A DNA stretch of 32,365 nt from Candidatus Krumholzibacteriota bacterium (GTDB lineage Bacteria; Krumholzibacteriota; Krumholzibacteriia; Krumholzibacteriales; Krumholzibacteriaceae). Both the position numbers and the translations under genes were made by a program. The notes under the pieces were generated by a model. It saw only the letters and a list, made by a program, of their open reading frames with translations. It was not told the origin of the DNA and made no database searches. Below, one piece after another: positions 1-7,998 of this stretch. The DNA is taken from positions 1 through 32,365 of the forward strand of contig DAOUUU010000012.1 in assembly GCA_030667985.1 (NCBI GenBank), read 5' to 3'. How positions within the stretch are numbered: the first letter of the stretch is position 1; each line of letters starts with the position of its first letter.

Positions 1-1
1 C

Positions 2-1735
2 GACTTCGATCTCGACGGCGATGCAGATCTTGCGGTATTGAACGAGGCATCGTGTGATTTCGTGATCCATTTCAACCAGGGCGATGGGACATTCATCAAC
101 GGAGCCACCTATACTTCCGCTTGGCCTACTATTGGCCTCTATTATATGCATAGCTTGGATGTCGATGACGATGGCTATATCGATTTGGCCTTAACCTGTT
201 CTAATGGAAGCCTGAGATTGTTTCTGGGTGATGGAGAGGGGAATTTTCAGGAGGACAATTATTATTATTGGGTCGGATCGAGTCATCCGGAATTGTGCAG
301 TGGAGACTTCGACCTCGATGGAGATTCCGATCTAGCCGCTGCCTCCTATTCGGACAAGGTGTCCATCCTCATAAACTATGGAGACGGCACGTTCAGATCT
401 CCATTGTACTATAACCTTTATAATAGTAAGAACATCTATTCTTCGGATCTCAACGGTGACGGGGATATCGATCTCGTCTCAATATGGAATGCGGGCAGTA
501 CAGTGGCCATATTTCTGGGTAATGGAGACGGAACGCTGGAGCATTTCATCGACTACACAGTCGGGCCAAATGCCACATCGATATGCATCGCTGATTACAA
601 TGGTGATCTTATCGAAGATCTCGCCGTGATCAACAATTCCTCTTATACCGTGTCCGTTTTCCTCGGCAATGGAGACGGCACGTTCCAGAACAAAACTGAC
701 TTCGCGGCAGGAAACGATCCTCTGATGGCCTGCACCGACGACTTCGACGGCGATGGCGACAGCGATCTCGCTATAACGAATGGCGACACACGGACGGTCT
801 CGGTTCTGATCGGAAACGGTGACGGGTCGTTTCAGATTCCTGAGAGCTTTCCGACAACAGAGTTGGTAAAACAACCTTACGGTATATGCACGTCTGATTT
901 TGACGGGGATGACGACAACGATCTAGCGGTCGGAGCCGATTCGTTAGGTGGGTATCCTAAAGGCCTAGGGATCATGATGAATAACGGTGACGGGACGTTC
1001 CAACCGCCGGTGACATACAGGTCCGAATGGAAAACGAGGAAACTCGTCGCAGCCGACCTCGACAGGGATGGTGACGACGACATCGTCGCAAAGTATATAG
1101 GCGGGATTCAGATTTCCATGAACAACGGGGATGGGACATTCGAGTTTTCCGATGAATACTATATAAATGGGATGGGTTCGTTTTGCGTATCGGACTTCAA
1201 TCATGATAGAGTTCTTGATATTATTACGGTAGGCTCGGATCATGTAGACCCTATCTTGTTCTTTATGGGAAATGGTGATGGAACATTCCAGGAGAAGCAG
1301 ACATTCATTACACAATCTGATGGTTTTGATGTCTGCGCTCCCGATCTGGATGGAGACGGGGATCCGGATATCGCGGCCTCACTGAGTTTTTCCATCATGA
1401 TCACCCTCAACCTTACTCCCATTGCTACTGCAGCGGAGATCGAATCGGCGATACCTTCATCTCCGCTCCTGTCGCAGAACTTCCCCAATCCATTCAATCC
1501 GGTCACTACCTTCAGGTTCGCGCTGCCGGAAGCCGGTCATGTACGCATCGCGGTGTATGACGCGGCGGGGCGCAGGGTGGCTGTTATAGCCGACCGTCAT
1601 TTCCAGACCGGAGATTCAGAAGTAGCCTGGGATGGTAGGAACAAAAACGGCAGGGTGCTCGCCTCCGGCATATATTTCGCCCGGATGACGGTGAAAGGCT
1701 ACACTTCGGTAAAAAAGCTCGTCCTGCTCAGATAG
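2..1735 (+). CDS. Secreted FG-GAP/VCBS repeat protein with C-terminal sorting domain (5' partial)
   Basis: The reading frame is open through the left edge, so the true start lies outside the window. The visible part carries about nine repeats built around Gly-Asp-Gly-Thr-Phe (for example GNGDGTF) alternating with Asp-rich DFDGDGDSDLA-type calcium-binding loops. This is the FG-GAP/VCBS beta-propeller pattern of extracellular adhesin-like proteins. The last 90 residues start with QNFPNPFNP and end with ASGIYFARM...KKLVLLR, the FlgD-like/type IX-style C-terminal sorting domain widespread in FCB bacteria, so the protein is probably exported and surface-attached or released. The ligand is unknown. 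The gene looks less GC-rich than its neighbours. It converges on moaB with only 4 bases between stops and no obvious terminator. The family call is firm; the function is not. Confidence 0.88.
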   Translation, partial: DFDLDGDADLAVLNEASCDFVIHFNQGDGTFINGATYTSAWPTIGLYYMHSLDVDDDGYIDLALTCSNGSLRLFLGDGEGNFQEDNYYYWVGSSHPELCSGDFDLDGDSDLAAASYSDKVSILINYGDGTFRSPLYYNLYNSKNIYSSDLNGDGDIDLVSIWNAGSTVAIFLGNGDGTLEHFIDYTVGPNATSICIADYNGDLIEDLAVINNSSYTVSVFLGNGDGTFQNKTDFAAGNDPLMACTDDFDGDGDSDLAITNGDTRTVSVLIGNGDGSFQIPESFPTTELVKQPYGICTSDFDGDDDNDLAVGADSLGGYPKGLGIMMNNGDGTFQPPVTYRSEWKTRKLVAADLDRDGDDDIVAKYIGGIQISMNNGDGTFEFSDEYYINGMGSFCVSDFNHDRVLDIITVGSDHVDPILFFMGNGDGTFQEKQTFITQSDGFDVCAPDLDGDGDPDIAASLSFSIMITLNLTPIATAAEIESAIPSSPLLSQNFPNPFNPVTTFRFALPEAGHVRIAVYDAAGRRVAVIADRHFQTGDSEVAWDGRNKNGRVLASGIYFARMTVKGYTSVKKLVLLR

Positions 1736-1739
1736 TGAA

Positions 1740-2207
1740 TCAGTGGCCCTCGCCGCGGATCATGTCGCAGGCGTGCGGGAGAATGGGAAGAAGCAGCTTC
1801 GCGCAGAAGACCGCTCCCTTCACAGAGCCGGGAAGGTTGACTATTATCGTCGTGCCTTTATATCCGGCAACCCCCCTCGAGAGGACGGCGTTCAGGGTCT
1901 CTTTGCAAGACTCGCTTCTTAAGTACTCGGCTATCCCAGGTATCATACGGTCGCAGAAACTCATTGTCACATCGGGCGTGTTGTCCCTCGGGCCGATGCC
2001 GGAGCCCCCAGTAGTCAGGATGACGTCGTACTCCGCATGCTTTTCAAATGCTTTCTCGATCTCGGCCGCCTCGTCCGAGACTATGAGCCGCTCTACCACG
2101 GCACCAGAAATACCTTTCTTGAGTGTTTCCTCGACGGCCGGGCCAGACCTGTCCTCGTAGACCCCTTCCGAGGCCCTGTCAGATATCGTAAGAGCCAGTA
2201 TCTTCAA
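1740..2207 (-). CDS. moaB: Molybdopterin adenylyltransferase family, MogA/MoaB
   Basis: MogA/MoaB proteins activate molybdopterin by adenylylation before MoeA inserts the metal, in the cytoplasm. The signature TTGGSGIGPRDNTPD is at residues 65-79, and the 155-residue length is normal for the one-domain family. I chose the TTG at 2207 because a strong GAGGAGGGG ribosome site lies about 10 bases upstream and the protein then begins MKILALTISD, as in the family. The longer frame to 2264 adds an unrelated-looking N-terminus. The start overlaps the end of the MOSC gene by 29 bases, so the two are translationally coupled. It is the last gene of the minus-strand cofactor block. MogA and MoaB cannot be told apart with certainty here. 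Confidence 0.9.
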   Translation of the reverse strand: MKILALTISDRASEGVYEDRSGPAVEETLKKGISGAVVERLIVSDEAAEIEKAFEKHAEYDVILTTGGSGIGPRDNTPDVTMSFCDRMIPGIAEYLRSESCKETLNAVLSRGVAGYKGTTIIVNLPGSVKGAVFCAKLLLPILPHACDMIRGEGH

Positions 2208-2619
2208 GAGTGATCTCCCCTCCTCTTGTGACTTTCGCGAATATGCCCTTTGTCGGCATGACACACTCGCCCACCTGCTCCATGATCGAGCACCCCTTGT
2301 GGCAGGCCTTGCCGATCTGTGTAATCTCCAGTTCTACATTTCCGATGACGAGCCTTGTCCCGACCGGCAGCGCCGGCAGATCGATGCCCCTTGTCGTTAT
2401 ATTCTCCGCGAAATCCCCGGGCTCGAGCGTTGAAAGCTTCTCCCGCATCTTGTCTATCTCCTCCTCTGCGAGCAGCGATATCTGTCGATGCCAGTCGCCC
2501 GCGTGCGCGTCTCCCACAATGCCGTGGCCCTCGCGCAACGAGATTCTATTCACCGGTTTTTTCGGCTCGCCCTTTTTCTCGCTTATATTTATCGATACGA
2601 TCTTGAACGTATCTTTCAT
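2179..2619 (-). CDS. MOSC domain protein
   Basis: MOSC domains carry sulfur or bind molybdenum cofactor, and stand-alone versions are often found in moa/mog operons. The 146-residue protein has the core pattern GKACHKGC at residues 103-110 followed by GECVMPTKGIFAKV at 117-130. This gives C106, H107, C110 and C119 as candidate sulfur-carrying or metal-binding residues. The start ATG overlaps the end of moaC by 4 bases and the 3' end overlaps moaB, which indicates one transcript. Its precise role, such as sulfuration of the finished cofactor, is inferred only from family and context. The domain call is confident. Confidence 0.9.
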   Translation of the reverse strand: MKDTFKIVSINISEKKGEPKKPVNRISLREGHGIVGDAHAGDWHRQISLLAEEEIDKMREKLSTLEPGDFAENITTRGIDLPALPVGTRLVIGNVELEITQIGKACHKGCSIMEQVGECVMPTKGIFAKVTRGGEITLEDTGSYDI

Positions 2620-3065
2620 GCCGGTTCCTTCGTCTTGCTCTGGAGTCTGATATCGCCGATCGTCATCTCCTTGTCGACCGCCTTACACATATCGTAGATC
2701 GTAAGCGCCGCGACCGAGACAGCCGTAAGCGCTTCCATCTCGACGCCGGTCCTAGCCGTGGCTACAGCTTCAGCGCGTATATCGATCCTGTTCTCCTCGA
2801 TATCGAAATCAACGCTCACGCGGTCGAGCGGCAGCGGATGGCACAGGGGAATCAGATCACCGGTCCTTTTCGCCGCCATGATACCTGCCATGCGGGCCGT
2901 GGCGAGCGGGTCGCCCTTTTTGATGAGCCCATCTGTGATCATCTCGGCCGTCTCGGCTTTAAGATGGACGGCGCCCGTGGCAACGGCGATCCTCTTTACG
3001 ACAGGCTTGCCCGATACATCTACCATCTTCACACTACCCGATTCGTCGATATGCGAAAATTTCAT
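2616..3065 (-). CDS. moaC: Cyclic pyranopterin monophosphate synthase MoaC
   Basis: MoaC converts the 3',8-cyclo-GTP product of MoaA to cyclic pyranopterin monophosphate, the first stable intermediate of molybdopterin synthesis. Family motifs are all visible: LIPLCHPLPL at residues 71-80, TGVEMEALTAVS at 106-117 and IYDMCKAVDK at 123-132, with D125 and K128 matching the catalytic Asp/Lys pair. The length is 149 residues, close to the usual 160. The ATG at 3065 has a GGAGG site just upstream. The longer frame to 3140 reads into the moaA coding sequence and is rejected. The gene lies 4 bases after moaA, so the two are co-transcribed. Confidence 0.96.
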   Translation of the reverse strand: MKFSHIDESGSVKMVDVSGKPVVKRIAVATGAVHLKAETAEMITDGLIKKGDPLATARMAGIMAAKRTGDLIPLCHPLPLDRVSVDFDIEENRIDIRAEAVATARTGVEMEALTAVSVAALTIYDMCKAVDKEMTIGDIRLQSKTKEPA

Positions 3066-3069
3066 TTTC

Positions 3070-3888
3070 CTATCCTCCGATCTGACACATGAGCCTGTTC
3101 TCGCAGCAGGTTCCCTCCTGGGGTTTGCTCTCGACCGCACATCTTATGCTTCCCTCGATATCTTCCAGGTCGACACTGATCTCCTTGTTCGAGAAGAGAC
3201 AGGGCTTGAGATAACCGTCGGCTGTGAGCCTGAGCTTGTTGCATTCATCGCATGGATGCGGGCGATCGAAAACATGCGGATATTTCAATTCGTCCTTGCG
3301 GTTGTAGAGTGAGAACTGCTTTATCGTCTGCAGGAACAGTCCGTTCATCTCGCAGAATCTCCGCATCGCATCGATCTCGGCGGGGATCGTTCCCTCCGAT
3401 ACGATCATGTTGATCTTGACCGGATCGAGTCCCGCAGCGCGTGCAGCAGCGACGCCTTTAAGAACATCTTCGAGTTCGCCGCCACGCGTTATCTCGGAAA
3501 ACTTCCTCTCGTCGAGCGTGTCCAGGGAGATATTGATGCGCTTTAGCCCCGCAGCTTTGAGCTCCCTCGCCCTGTTCGACGTAAGAAGCGAACCGTTCGT
3601 CGTCATCGAGATATCCTCGAGGCCATTGATACCGCTCAGCATCGCTACGAGCTGCCCGATGCTCTTTCGCACGAGCGGCTCGCCGCCCGTGAGCCGTACT
3701 CTGTCGAAGCCGAGCCGAGCCGCTACGCCCGCGATACGCGTGATCGCCTCGTACGGCAGAATCTCGTCGTGTGATTTCAGAGAAATGCCTTCTTCCGGCA
3801 TGCAGTAAACGCACCGGTAGTTGCACCGGTCTGTGACCGATATCCTGAGGTAGTGGATCCTTCTGCCGAATCTGTCTGTGAGGCTCAA
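3070..3888 (-). CDS. moaA: GTP 3',8-cyclase MoaA, compact form (radical SAM)
   Basis: MoaA is the radical SAM enzyme that rearranges GTP in the first step of molybdopterin synthesis. The SAM cluster motif is CX3CX2C at C22, C26 and C29. The second cluster is C213, C216 and C230 in the family spacing CX2CX13C, and the protein ends in the conserved Gly-Gly tail. At 272 residues it is about 55 shorter than the roughly 329-residue E. coli protein. The missing part lies between the KINMIV strand (159-164) and C213, where the usual RFIE segment is absent. The second-cluster loop reads CNKLRL rather than CNRLRV. The start is a TTG at 3888 with a GGAG about 8 bases upstream; no ATG is available. It heads the moaA-moaC-MOSC-moaB group. 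Confidence 0.88.
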   Translation of the reverse strand: MSLTDRFGRRIHYLRISVTDRCNYRCVYCMPEEGISLKSHDEILPYEAITRIAGVAARLGFDRVRLTGGEPLVRKSIGQLVAMLSGINGLEDISMTTNGSLLTSNRARELKAAGLKRINISLDTLDERKFSEITRGGELEDVLKGVAAARAAGLDPVKINMIVSEGTIPAEIDAMRRFCEMNGLFLQTIKQFSLYNRKDELKYPHVFDRPHPCDECNKLRLTADGYLKPCLFSNKEISVDLEDIEGSIRCAVESKPQEGTCCENRLMCQIGG

Positions 3889-3968
3889 ATCTCACTCCAT
3901 ATCTTCGATTAACGCATTTTTGTTTATATCATAATCTGTGCGAGTCTCATTCGACCGTGCACGTTTTA
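3889..3968. other. Intergenic gap between moeA and moaA
   Basis: These 80 bases separate the moeA stop from the moaA start, both genes being on the minus strand. This is one of the few gaps in the block. It is AT-rich near 3918-3945 and, read on the minus strand, holds TATAAA-like and TATGAT-like hexamers. There is no convincing -35 partner. A promoter for the moaA group could sit here, but read-through from moeA is equally possible. I see no hairpin terminator and no Moco-riboswitch-like structure. Confidence 0.3.
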
Positions 3969-5162
3969 CTAATCCGCTACCCGTGTCTCCCTCGTAAGTG
4001 TCACAGCTACATTCTCGCCCGCTTTGATCTCACTCGTACCGACCGGCACGGCGATGAAGCCGTCGGCGAGCGTGTATGCGTGTATATGAGCGGATCCGTG
4101 ATACTCGATCGCTCTCGCTTTGCCATCCTTGTCGAAACGGACGGGAATGTGGGCGATCCGGTCCGACTTTCGCCTCGCCACCGGCTCGGACAGGCGAGCC
4201 GTGACCGTGACGGTTCCACCCTCCGATCCCATGAGCCTGTAGCAGAAAGGGCGGACGAGGAGCTCGAAGACGACAAAGACAGAGACCGGATTTCCCGGCA
4301 GGCCGAAGACAAATGTATCGCCCCGCCGGCCGAAGACGGTCGGCTTGCCCGGCTTCATGGCGACCTTCTCGAATAGAAGATCGAAGCCCTTATCCTCGAG
4401 AACAGCCGGCACATGATCGAACTCCCCCATCGACACGCCGCCTGAGAGGAGAAAGATATCGACCCGATCCATTTCCTCCTCGATGACAGCCCCGATCGCC
4501 TCGGGCGAATCCTCCACGATACCAAGCGGTACGGGCACGCACGCGGCACGTGCGACCTGGCTCTGAAGCTGTGAGCTGTTGCTGTCCCGTATCTGCGCCG
4601 CCGATGGTTTCTTGGAAGGCGAGAGAAGCTCGCTCCCTGTAGTGATAATCCCGATTCTGGGCCTTATAGCCACCGGCACTTCGGCGCATCCGACCGCCGC
4701 TAAGACCGCGACTTCGGCGGGGGTGATAATGGTCCCCTTACGCAGCACGACATCGCCGGTTTCAACATCTTCAGCCTGATAGCAGATATTGAGCACACTC
4801 GATTTCTTTGTGATGACGACCCGCCCGTCACGGATCTCGGTATGTTCGATCATCACAACGCAGTCGGCCCCCTCCGGCACGACTCCGCCCGTCATGATCT
4901 TTGCACATTGGCCCCCGGCAATCTTCTCAGAAGGCGTCCGCCCCGCTGGAATCGTTTCGATGATCTCGAGCGCCAACCCGAGATCTGCCTTTCTGCAGGC
5001 GTATCCGTCCATCGCCGATTTATCGAAGGGGGGCATATCGATATCGGAGACGATATCTTCTGCAAGCACTCTCCCACACGTCTGATCAAGGGAAGCTGTC
5101 TCGCCGCCGAGATATAGGACCGAATCCATGACGATGCGACGGGCATCCTCGAACGGTATCAT
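3969..5162 (-). CDS. moeA: Molybdopterin molybdenumtransferase MoeA
   Basis: MoeA inserts molybdate or tungstate into adenylylated molybdopterin. Visible motifs are MPPFDKSAMDGYA at residues 43-55, the catalytic-domain SGGVSMGEFDHV at 240-251, and GLPGNPVSVFVVFE at 287-300. The four-domain length of about 397 residues is normal. Two ATG codons are possible: 5171, which abuts a GAAGGGGG run, and 5162, which sits about 9 bases from it. I prefer 5162. It starts 2 bases after mobB ends, so the pair is co-translated. In an organism with Wtp uptake and AOR, MoeA may handle tungsten; the sequence does not decide the metal. There is no extra C-terminal substrate-binding domain. Confidence 0.95.
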   Translation of the reverse strand: MIPFEDARRIVMDSVLYLGGETASLDQTCGRVLAEDIVSDIDMPPFDKSAMDGYACRKADLGLALEIIETIPAGRTPSEKIAGGQCAKIMTGGVVPEGADCVVMIEHTEIRDGRVVITKKSSVLNICYQAEDVETGDVVLRKGTIITPAEVAVLAAVGCAEVPVAIRPRIGIITTGSELLSPSKKPSAAQIRDSNSSQLQSQVARAACVPVPLGIVEDSPEAIGAVIEEEMDRVDIFLLSGGVSMGEFDHVPAVLEDKGFDLLFEKVAMKPGKPTVFGRRGDTFVFGLPGNPVSVFVVFELLVRPFCYRLMGSEGGTVTVTARLSEPVARRKSDRIAHIPVRFDKDGKARAIEYHGSAHIHAYTLADGFIAVPVGTSEIKAGENVAVTLTRETRVAD

Positions 5163-5164
5163 AC

Positions 5165-5599
5165 TCAGCATCCCCCTTCAGGAACGGCGCCGGCTAATAG
5201 AATGATCTCCACGACAGTCTTTTCATCGATCTCGAGATCGTGCATGAGCTGCGCGATCGTGCAGCGGCCGACTCGTTCCCCCCGGATGATGTCCGCGTTC
5301 TTGGACAGGCCGACGGCCGACAGCTTTGGCTCGCCGCCGGGGAGATAGATCGCACAGTCGGGCTTTATCTCTTTCAAGATACTGTTGCTCTCTATAACGA
5401 GAAAACCGGCATCGTGATTCTCGTCCGCGATTACGTAATAGGGCGTACCGACATGGTAGAAAACGTTCCCCACATCCTCTTTCTCTGTCCCATGACCGAT
5501 CTTTACATGGACCGCACCAGGGAGCAGCCGGCAGAGCCGTTCCGCGAGCTTTGTCTTGCCCACATTCGAATGAGCGCCAGATATGGCTATTGTCTTCAT
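5165..5599 (-). CDS. mobB: MobB-like P-loop GTPase
   Basis: The 144-residue protein begins with a nucleotide-binding P-loop, GAHSNVGKT, at residues 8-16, and continues with the HVKIGHG segment typical of MobB, the GTP-binding adaptor in molybdopterin guanine dinucleotide synthesis. It is slightly shorter than E. coli MobB (about 170). No mobA is present in the window, and AOR-type enzymes use a non-guanylated bis-pterin, so its role here is unclear. It may chaperone cofactor or serve enzymes encoded elsewhere. It lies between the 62-residue gene and moeA on the same strand. Family membership rests on the P-loop and context. Confidence 0.75.
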   Translation of the reverse strand: MKTIAISGAHSNVGKTKLAERLCRLLPGAVHVKIGHGTEKEDVGNVFYHVGTPYYVIADENHDAGFLVIESNSILKEIKPDCAIYLPGGEPKLSAVGLSKNADIIRGERVGRCTIAQLMHDLEIDEKTVVEIILLAGAVPEGGC

Positions 5600-5623
5600 C
5601 GTCCCGTCCCCGCTACTGCGAAA

Positions 5624-5812
5624 CTAGAAGCACCCCAGCTGGCAGCTGATTAGCTTGATACCGTTCTGGCTGCACAATTCACCGATCTCCCTGAGCGGAA
5701 CCTCGTACTTCTTCGCGATCTCGAAGGCCTCCACGCAGGGAAGCTTCTTCGTATCGTCTATCTCGATCGCCGTTTCCTCGATGACCTTTAACAGTTCTTC
5801 AGCGTTCATCAT
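5624..5812 (-). CDS. Small conserved-looking protein ending CQLGCF, unknown function
   Basis: I do not recognise a characterised family. The 62-residue product starts at an ATG preceded by GGAGG at 6 bases spacing and overlaps the end of modE by 14 bases, which makes it a real coupled gene. It reads as two or three helices followed by IGELCSQNGIKLISCQLGCF. There are Cys residues at C26, C47, C57 and C61, the last two spaced CX3C at the extreme C-terminus. The AFEIAKKYEVPLREIGELC stretch resembles a short helix-turn-helix. The context between modE and mobB suggests a role in metal or cofactor handling, or as a partner of the one-domain ModE. That role is inference only. Confidence 0.7.
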   Translation of the reverse strand: MMNAEELLKVIEETAIEIDDTKKLPCVEAFEIAKKYEVPLREIGELCSQNGIKLISCQLGCF

Positions 5813-6161
5813 CTATACCTCCAATGATTGGTTTCAAATACTCTTCGAATGCTTCATTCATGCACGAACTAACCTCGCTCCGGAACTTCTCCCAGGCGTC
5901 GAGTAACTGCACTCCGAATTCGGTCAGCTCGGTCGCTCCGCCCGACGAGCCGCCCCTCGTCTTCCTCACGATCGCGCGGCCGAAAGCTTCCTCGGCGCTC
6001 TTGATATCGCCCCAGGCCTTGCGGTAACCCCTGCCGAGCTCTCTCGCAGCCTCCTGTATCGAACCGTGCTCTCTCACCGCCATGAGCAGGCGCCACTTTC
6101 CGTCCCCGAAGAGACCCTCGTCCTCATCGGACAGGAGATAGAGCTTAGCGTGAGGTTCCAT
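5799..6161 (-). CDS. modE: One-domain ModE-type transcriptional regulator
   Basis: ModE regulates molybdate uptake and molybdoenzyme genes. The 120-residue protein contains only the winged helix-turn-helix half. LLMAVREHGSIQEAARELG spans about residues 25-43 and the RGGSSGGATELTEFG wing spans 69-83, both hallmarks of ModE. The molybdate-binding TOBE domains of the 262-residue E. coli protein are absent, so oxyanion sensing must come from a partner or not occur. The start ATG has a GGAGG 9 bases upstream. It lies 3 bases after wtpC. A ModE-like operator occurs in front of wtpA (see 9090-9113), suggesting autoregulation of the operon. Confidence 0.88.
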   Translation of the reverse strand: MEPHAKLYLLSDEDEGLFGDGKWRLLMAVREHGSIQEAARELGRGYRKAWGDIKSAEEAFGRAIVRKTRGGSSGGATELTEFGVQLLDAWEKFRSEVSSCMNEAFEEYLKPIIGGIDDER

Positions 6162-6164
6162 GTC

Positions 6165-7211
6165 TCATGCCTCCACAAAGCGCACGGCGCTCGCCTTTAT
6201 GCTCGTCCAGACCCTCTTGCCGCACTCGAGACCCAGGCCCTCGGCCGACTCCTTTGTGACCAGGGCCGCGATCTCGACTCCAATATCGACGATAACCTCG
6301 ATACCGAGACGCACGGGAAAAATATCGGTAATAACTCCGGCGAACACGTTACGCGCACTCGTCCGCGACGGCTCGAGCGATATAATGACATCCTCGCTCC
6401 GTATGATGATGTAACCCTCGCCCTCCTTCGCGTCGGTCAGGATGGAGAGTACGAGCCCCGAGAAACGAAACTCAGCATCGCCGCCCGCTATGAGTACACC
6501 GGGGAAAAAGTTCCTTATTCCTATGAAACGTGCCACGAATTCGGAGGCGGGGCGGCGGAATATCTCATCAGGCGGCCCGGTCTGGACAACCGTTCCCCTC
6601 TCCATGACGCCGATACGGGTCGCGAGAGCGATCGCCTCTTCGTAATCATGCGTCACGTGCACCATCGTTAACCCGCTCCGGTTCAATCTCCTGAGTAGCG
6701 CCCTCATGCCCGACCGCGCGCTGACATCAAGCGAAGATAGCGGTTCGTCGAGGAGCAGGCACTTAGGCTCTGTCACGAGAGCTCTCGCCAGCGCCACGCG
6801 CTGGGCCTCACCCCCGCTCAGGGTCCCGGGCCTGCGTTCCAGGAATGATGTGATCTCGAGATCGCGGGCGATCTCTTCGGTCTGCTTATAAGTGCGGCCG
6901 CGCCCGGCGCCCCTGCTCCGGAGGCCGTAGGCGATGTTCTTTCTGACTGTCATGTGCGGAAAGAGCGCTTGATCCTGAAAGACGAGCCCGATATTTCTGT
7001 TCTGTATCGGTTCTTGCGTGATCTCCCTGCCGTCGAACAGGATCCTCCCTGCGTCGGGAAAAGTAATGCCGGTAATCGTCTCCAGGAGGATCGTCTTGCC
7101 GACGCCCGAGGCTCCAAGAAGGACAAAGTAGTCTCCCCGTCCGACATCAAAGCTGACGTCTCTGACGGCGAAATCACCCAGCTTTTTGGAAAGGCCCTCA
7201 ACCTTCAGCAT
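6165..7211 (-). CDS. wtpC: Tungstate/molybdate ABC transporter ATP-binding protein
   Basis: This cytoplasmic ATPase powers oxyanion import. Motifs in order are Walker A GASGVGKT (33-40), Q-loop FQDQALFPHMTV (78-89), signature LSGGEAQRVALARAL (131-145), Walker B CLLLDEP (151-157) and the switch His in MVHVTHDYEEA. About 60 C-terminal residues match the TOBE-type oxyanion-binding domain found on ModC/WtpC. I chose the ATG at 7211, directly after a GGGGGGAGG site. The frame to 7247 would begin inside wtpB without a better site. It overlaps wtpB by 14 bases. ModC versus WtpC is assigned from the neighbouring binding protein. Confidence 0.93.
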   Translation of the reverse strand: MLKVEGLSKKLGDFAVRDVSFDVGRGDYFVLLGASGVGKTILLETITGITFPDAGRILFDGREITQEPIQNRNIGLVFQDQALFPHMTVRKNIAYGLRSRGAGRGRTYKQTEEIARDLEITSFLERRPGTLSGGEAQRVALARALVTEPKCLLLDEPLSSLDVSARSGMRALLRRLNRSGLTMVHVTHDYEEAIALATRIGVMERGTVVQTGPPDEIFRRPASEFVARFIGIRNFFPGVLIAGGDAEFRFSGLVLSILTDAKEGEGYIIIRSEDVIISLEPSRTSARNVFAGVITDIFPVRLGIEVIVDIGVEIAALVTKESAEGLGLECGKRVWTSIKASAVRFVEA

Positions 7212-7992
7212 GACGCCTCCCCCCTGCCACGACCCTGAGGACGACAAAGAAGGCGAGACAGACCCCGATAAAGAGAACAGCCACGGGCCGCGCGTACTTG
7301 AGCCCGAAGGCGCCGAAGCGCTCGTAGATCAGGACCGGCGTGATCATCGGGTGGTAGGCAACAACGAGAACCGCCCCGAACTCGCTCATCCCCCTCGCCC
7401 ACATCAGAATCGATCCGGACAGGATAGACCGCCACGCCATCGGCACAGAGATCGTCAGGAAGACCCTGAGCGGCGAGGCGCCGAGGTTCAGCGCCGCCTT
7501 CTCGAGCTGCTCCGGCACTGCGGCGAAGCCGTCGCGGGCCGCGTTTATAAGAAAAGGTACGCTGACAAAGGCCATCGCCGCCATGATCCCTGCATATCCG
7601 CCGACGAAGCGCACACCCACACGTTCCCCCAGGTCGCCGATCAGAGTGCCCCGCGAGATAATCCCGAGAAGCGCTATCCCGGCGGCCGAATGGGGGATCA
7701 CGATCGGCAGGTCAATGATCCCGTTCACGAGCTGCTTCAGGGGAAACCGCTTCCTTGCGAGGATATAGGCGAACGGCACCGATACCACAGCGAAGATGAG
7801 CGTCGCCCCCATCGATGCGAGCAGTGTGAGCCGCACGCTTCCCGCAACCTCCGGGTCTCGCGCGGTCTCTGCAAGCTGCCCACCAGTGGTACTGAGAAGC
7901 ATGCCGAGAAGAGGCGCAACGATAAAGAGGAGCACGAGCCCTCCGAGCCCCATGAATATCAGATGCACAGGTTCAAATCTTTTCCTGGTCAT
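7198..7992 (-). CDS. wtpB: Tungstate/molybdate ABC transporter permease
   Basis: This 264-residue inner-membrane permease has five to six hydrophobic segments, beginning at about residue 10 with LIFMGLGGLVLLFIVAPLLG. The family EAA-like loop ALNLGASPLRVFLTISVP is followed by RGMSEFGAVLVVAYHPMITP, typical of ModB/WtpB. It sits 6 bases after wtpA and overlaps wtpC, so it forms the channel of one transporter. The ATG at 7992 has only a weak ribosome site, which fits translational coupling to wtpA. Confidence 0.92.
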   Translation of the reverse strand: MTRKRFEPVHLIFMGLGGLVLLFIVAPLLGMLLSTTGGQLAETARDPEVAGSVRLTLLASMGATLIFAVVSVPFAYILARKRFPLKQLVNGIIDLPIVIPHSAAGIALLGIISRGTLIGDLGERVGVRFVGGYAGIMAAMAFVSVPFLINAARDGFAAVPEQLEKAALNLGASPLRVFLTISVPMAWRSILSGSILMWARGMSEFGAVLVVAYHPMITPVLIYERFGAFGLKYARPVAVLFIGVCLAFFVVLRVVAGGRRHAEG

Positions 7993-7998
7993 GATAGA

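Noticed and set aside
3889-3968. A molybdenum-cofactor riboswitch before moaA
   Set aside because: The gap is only 80 bases and shows no nested hairpin structure typical of that RNA.
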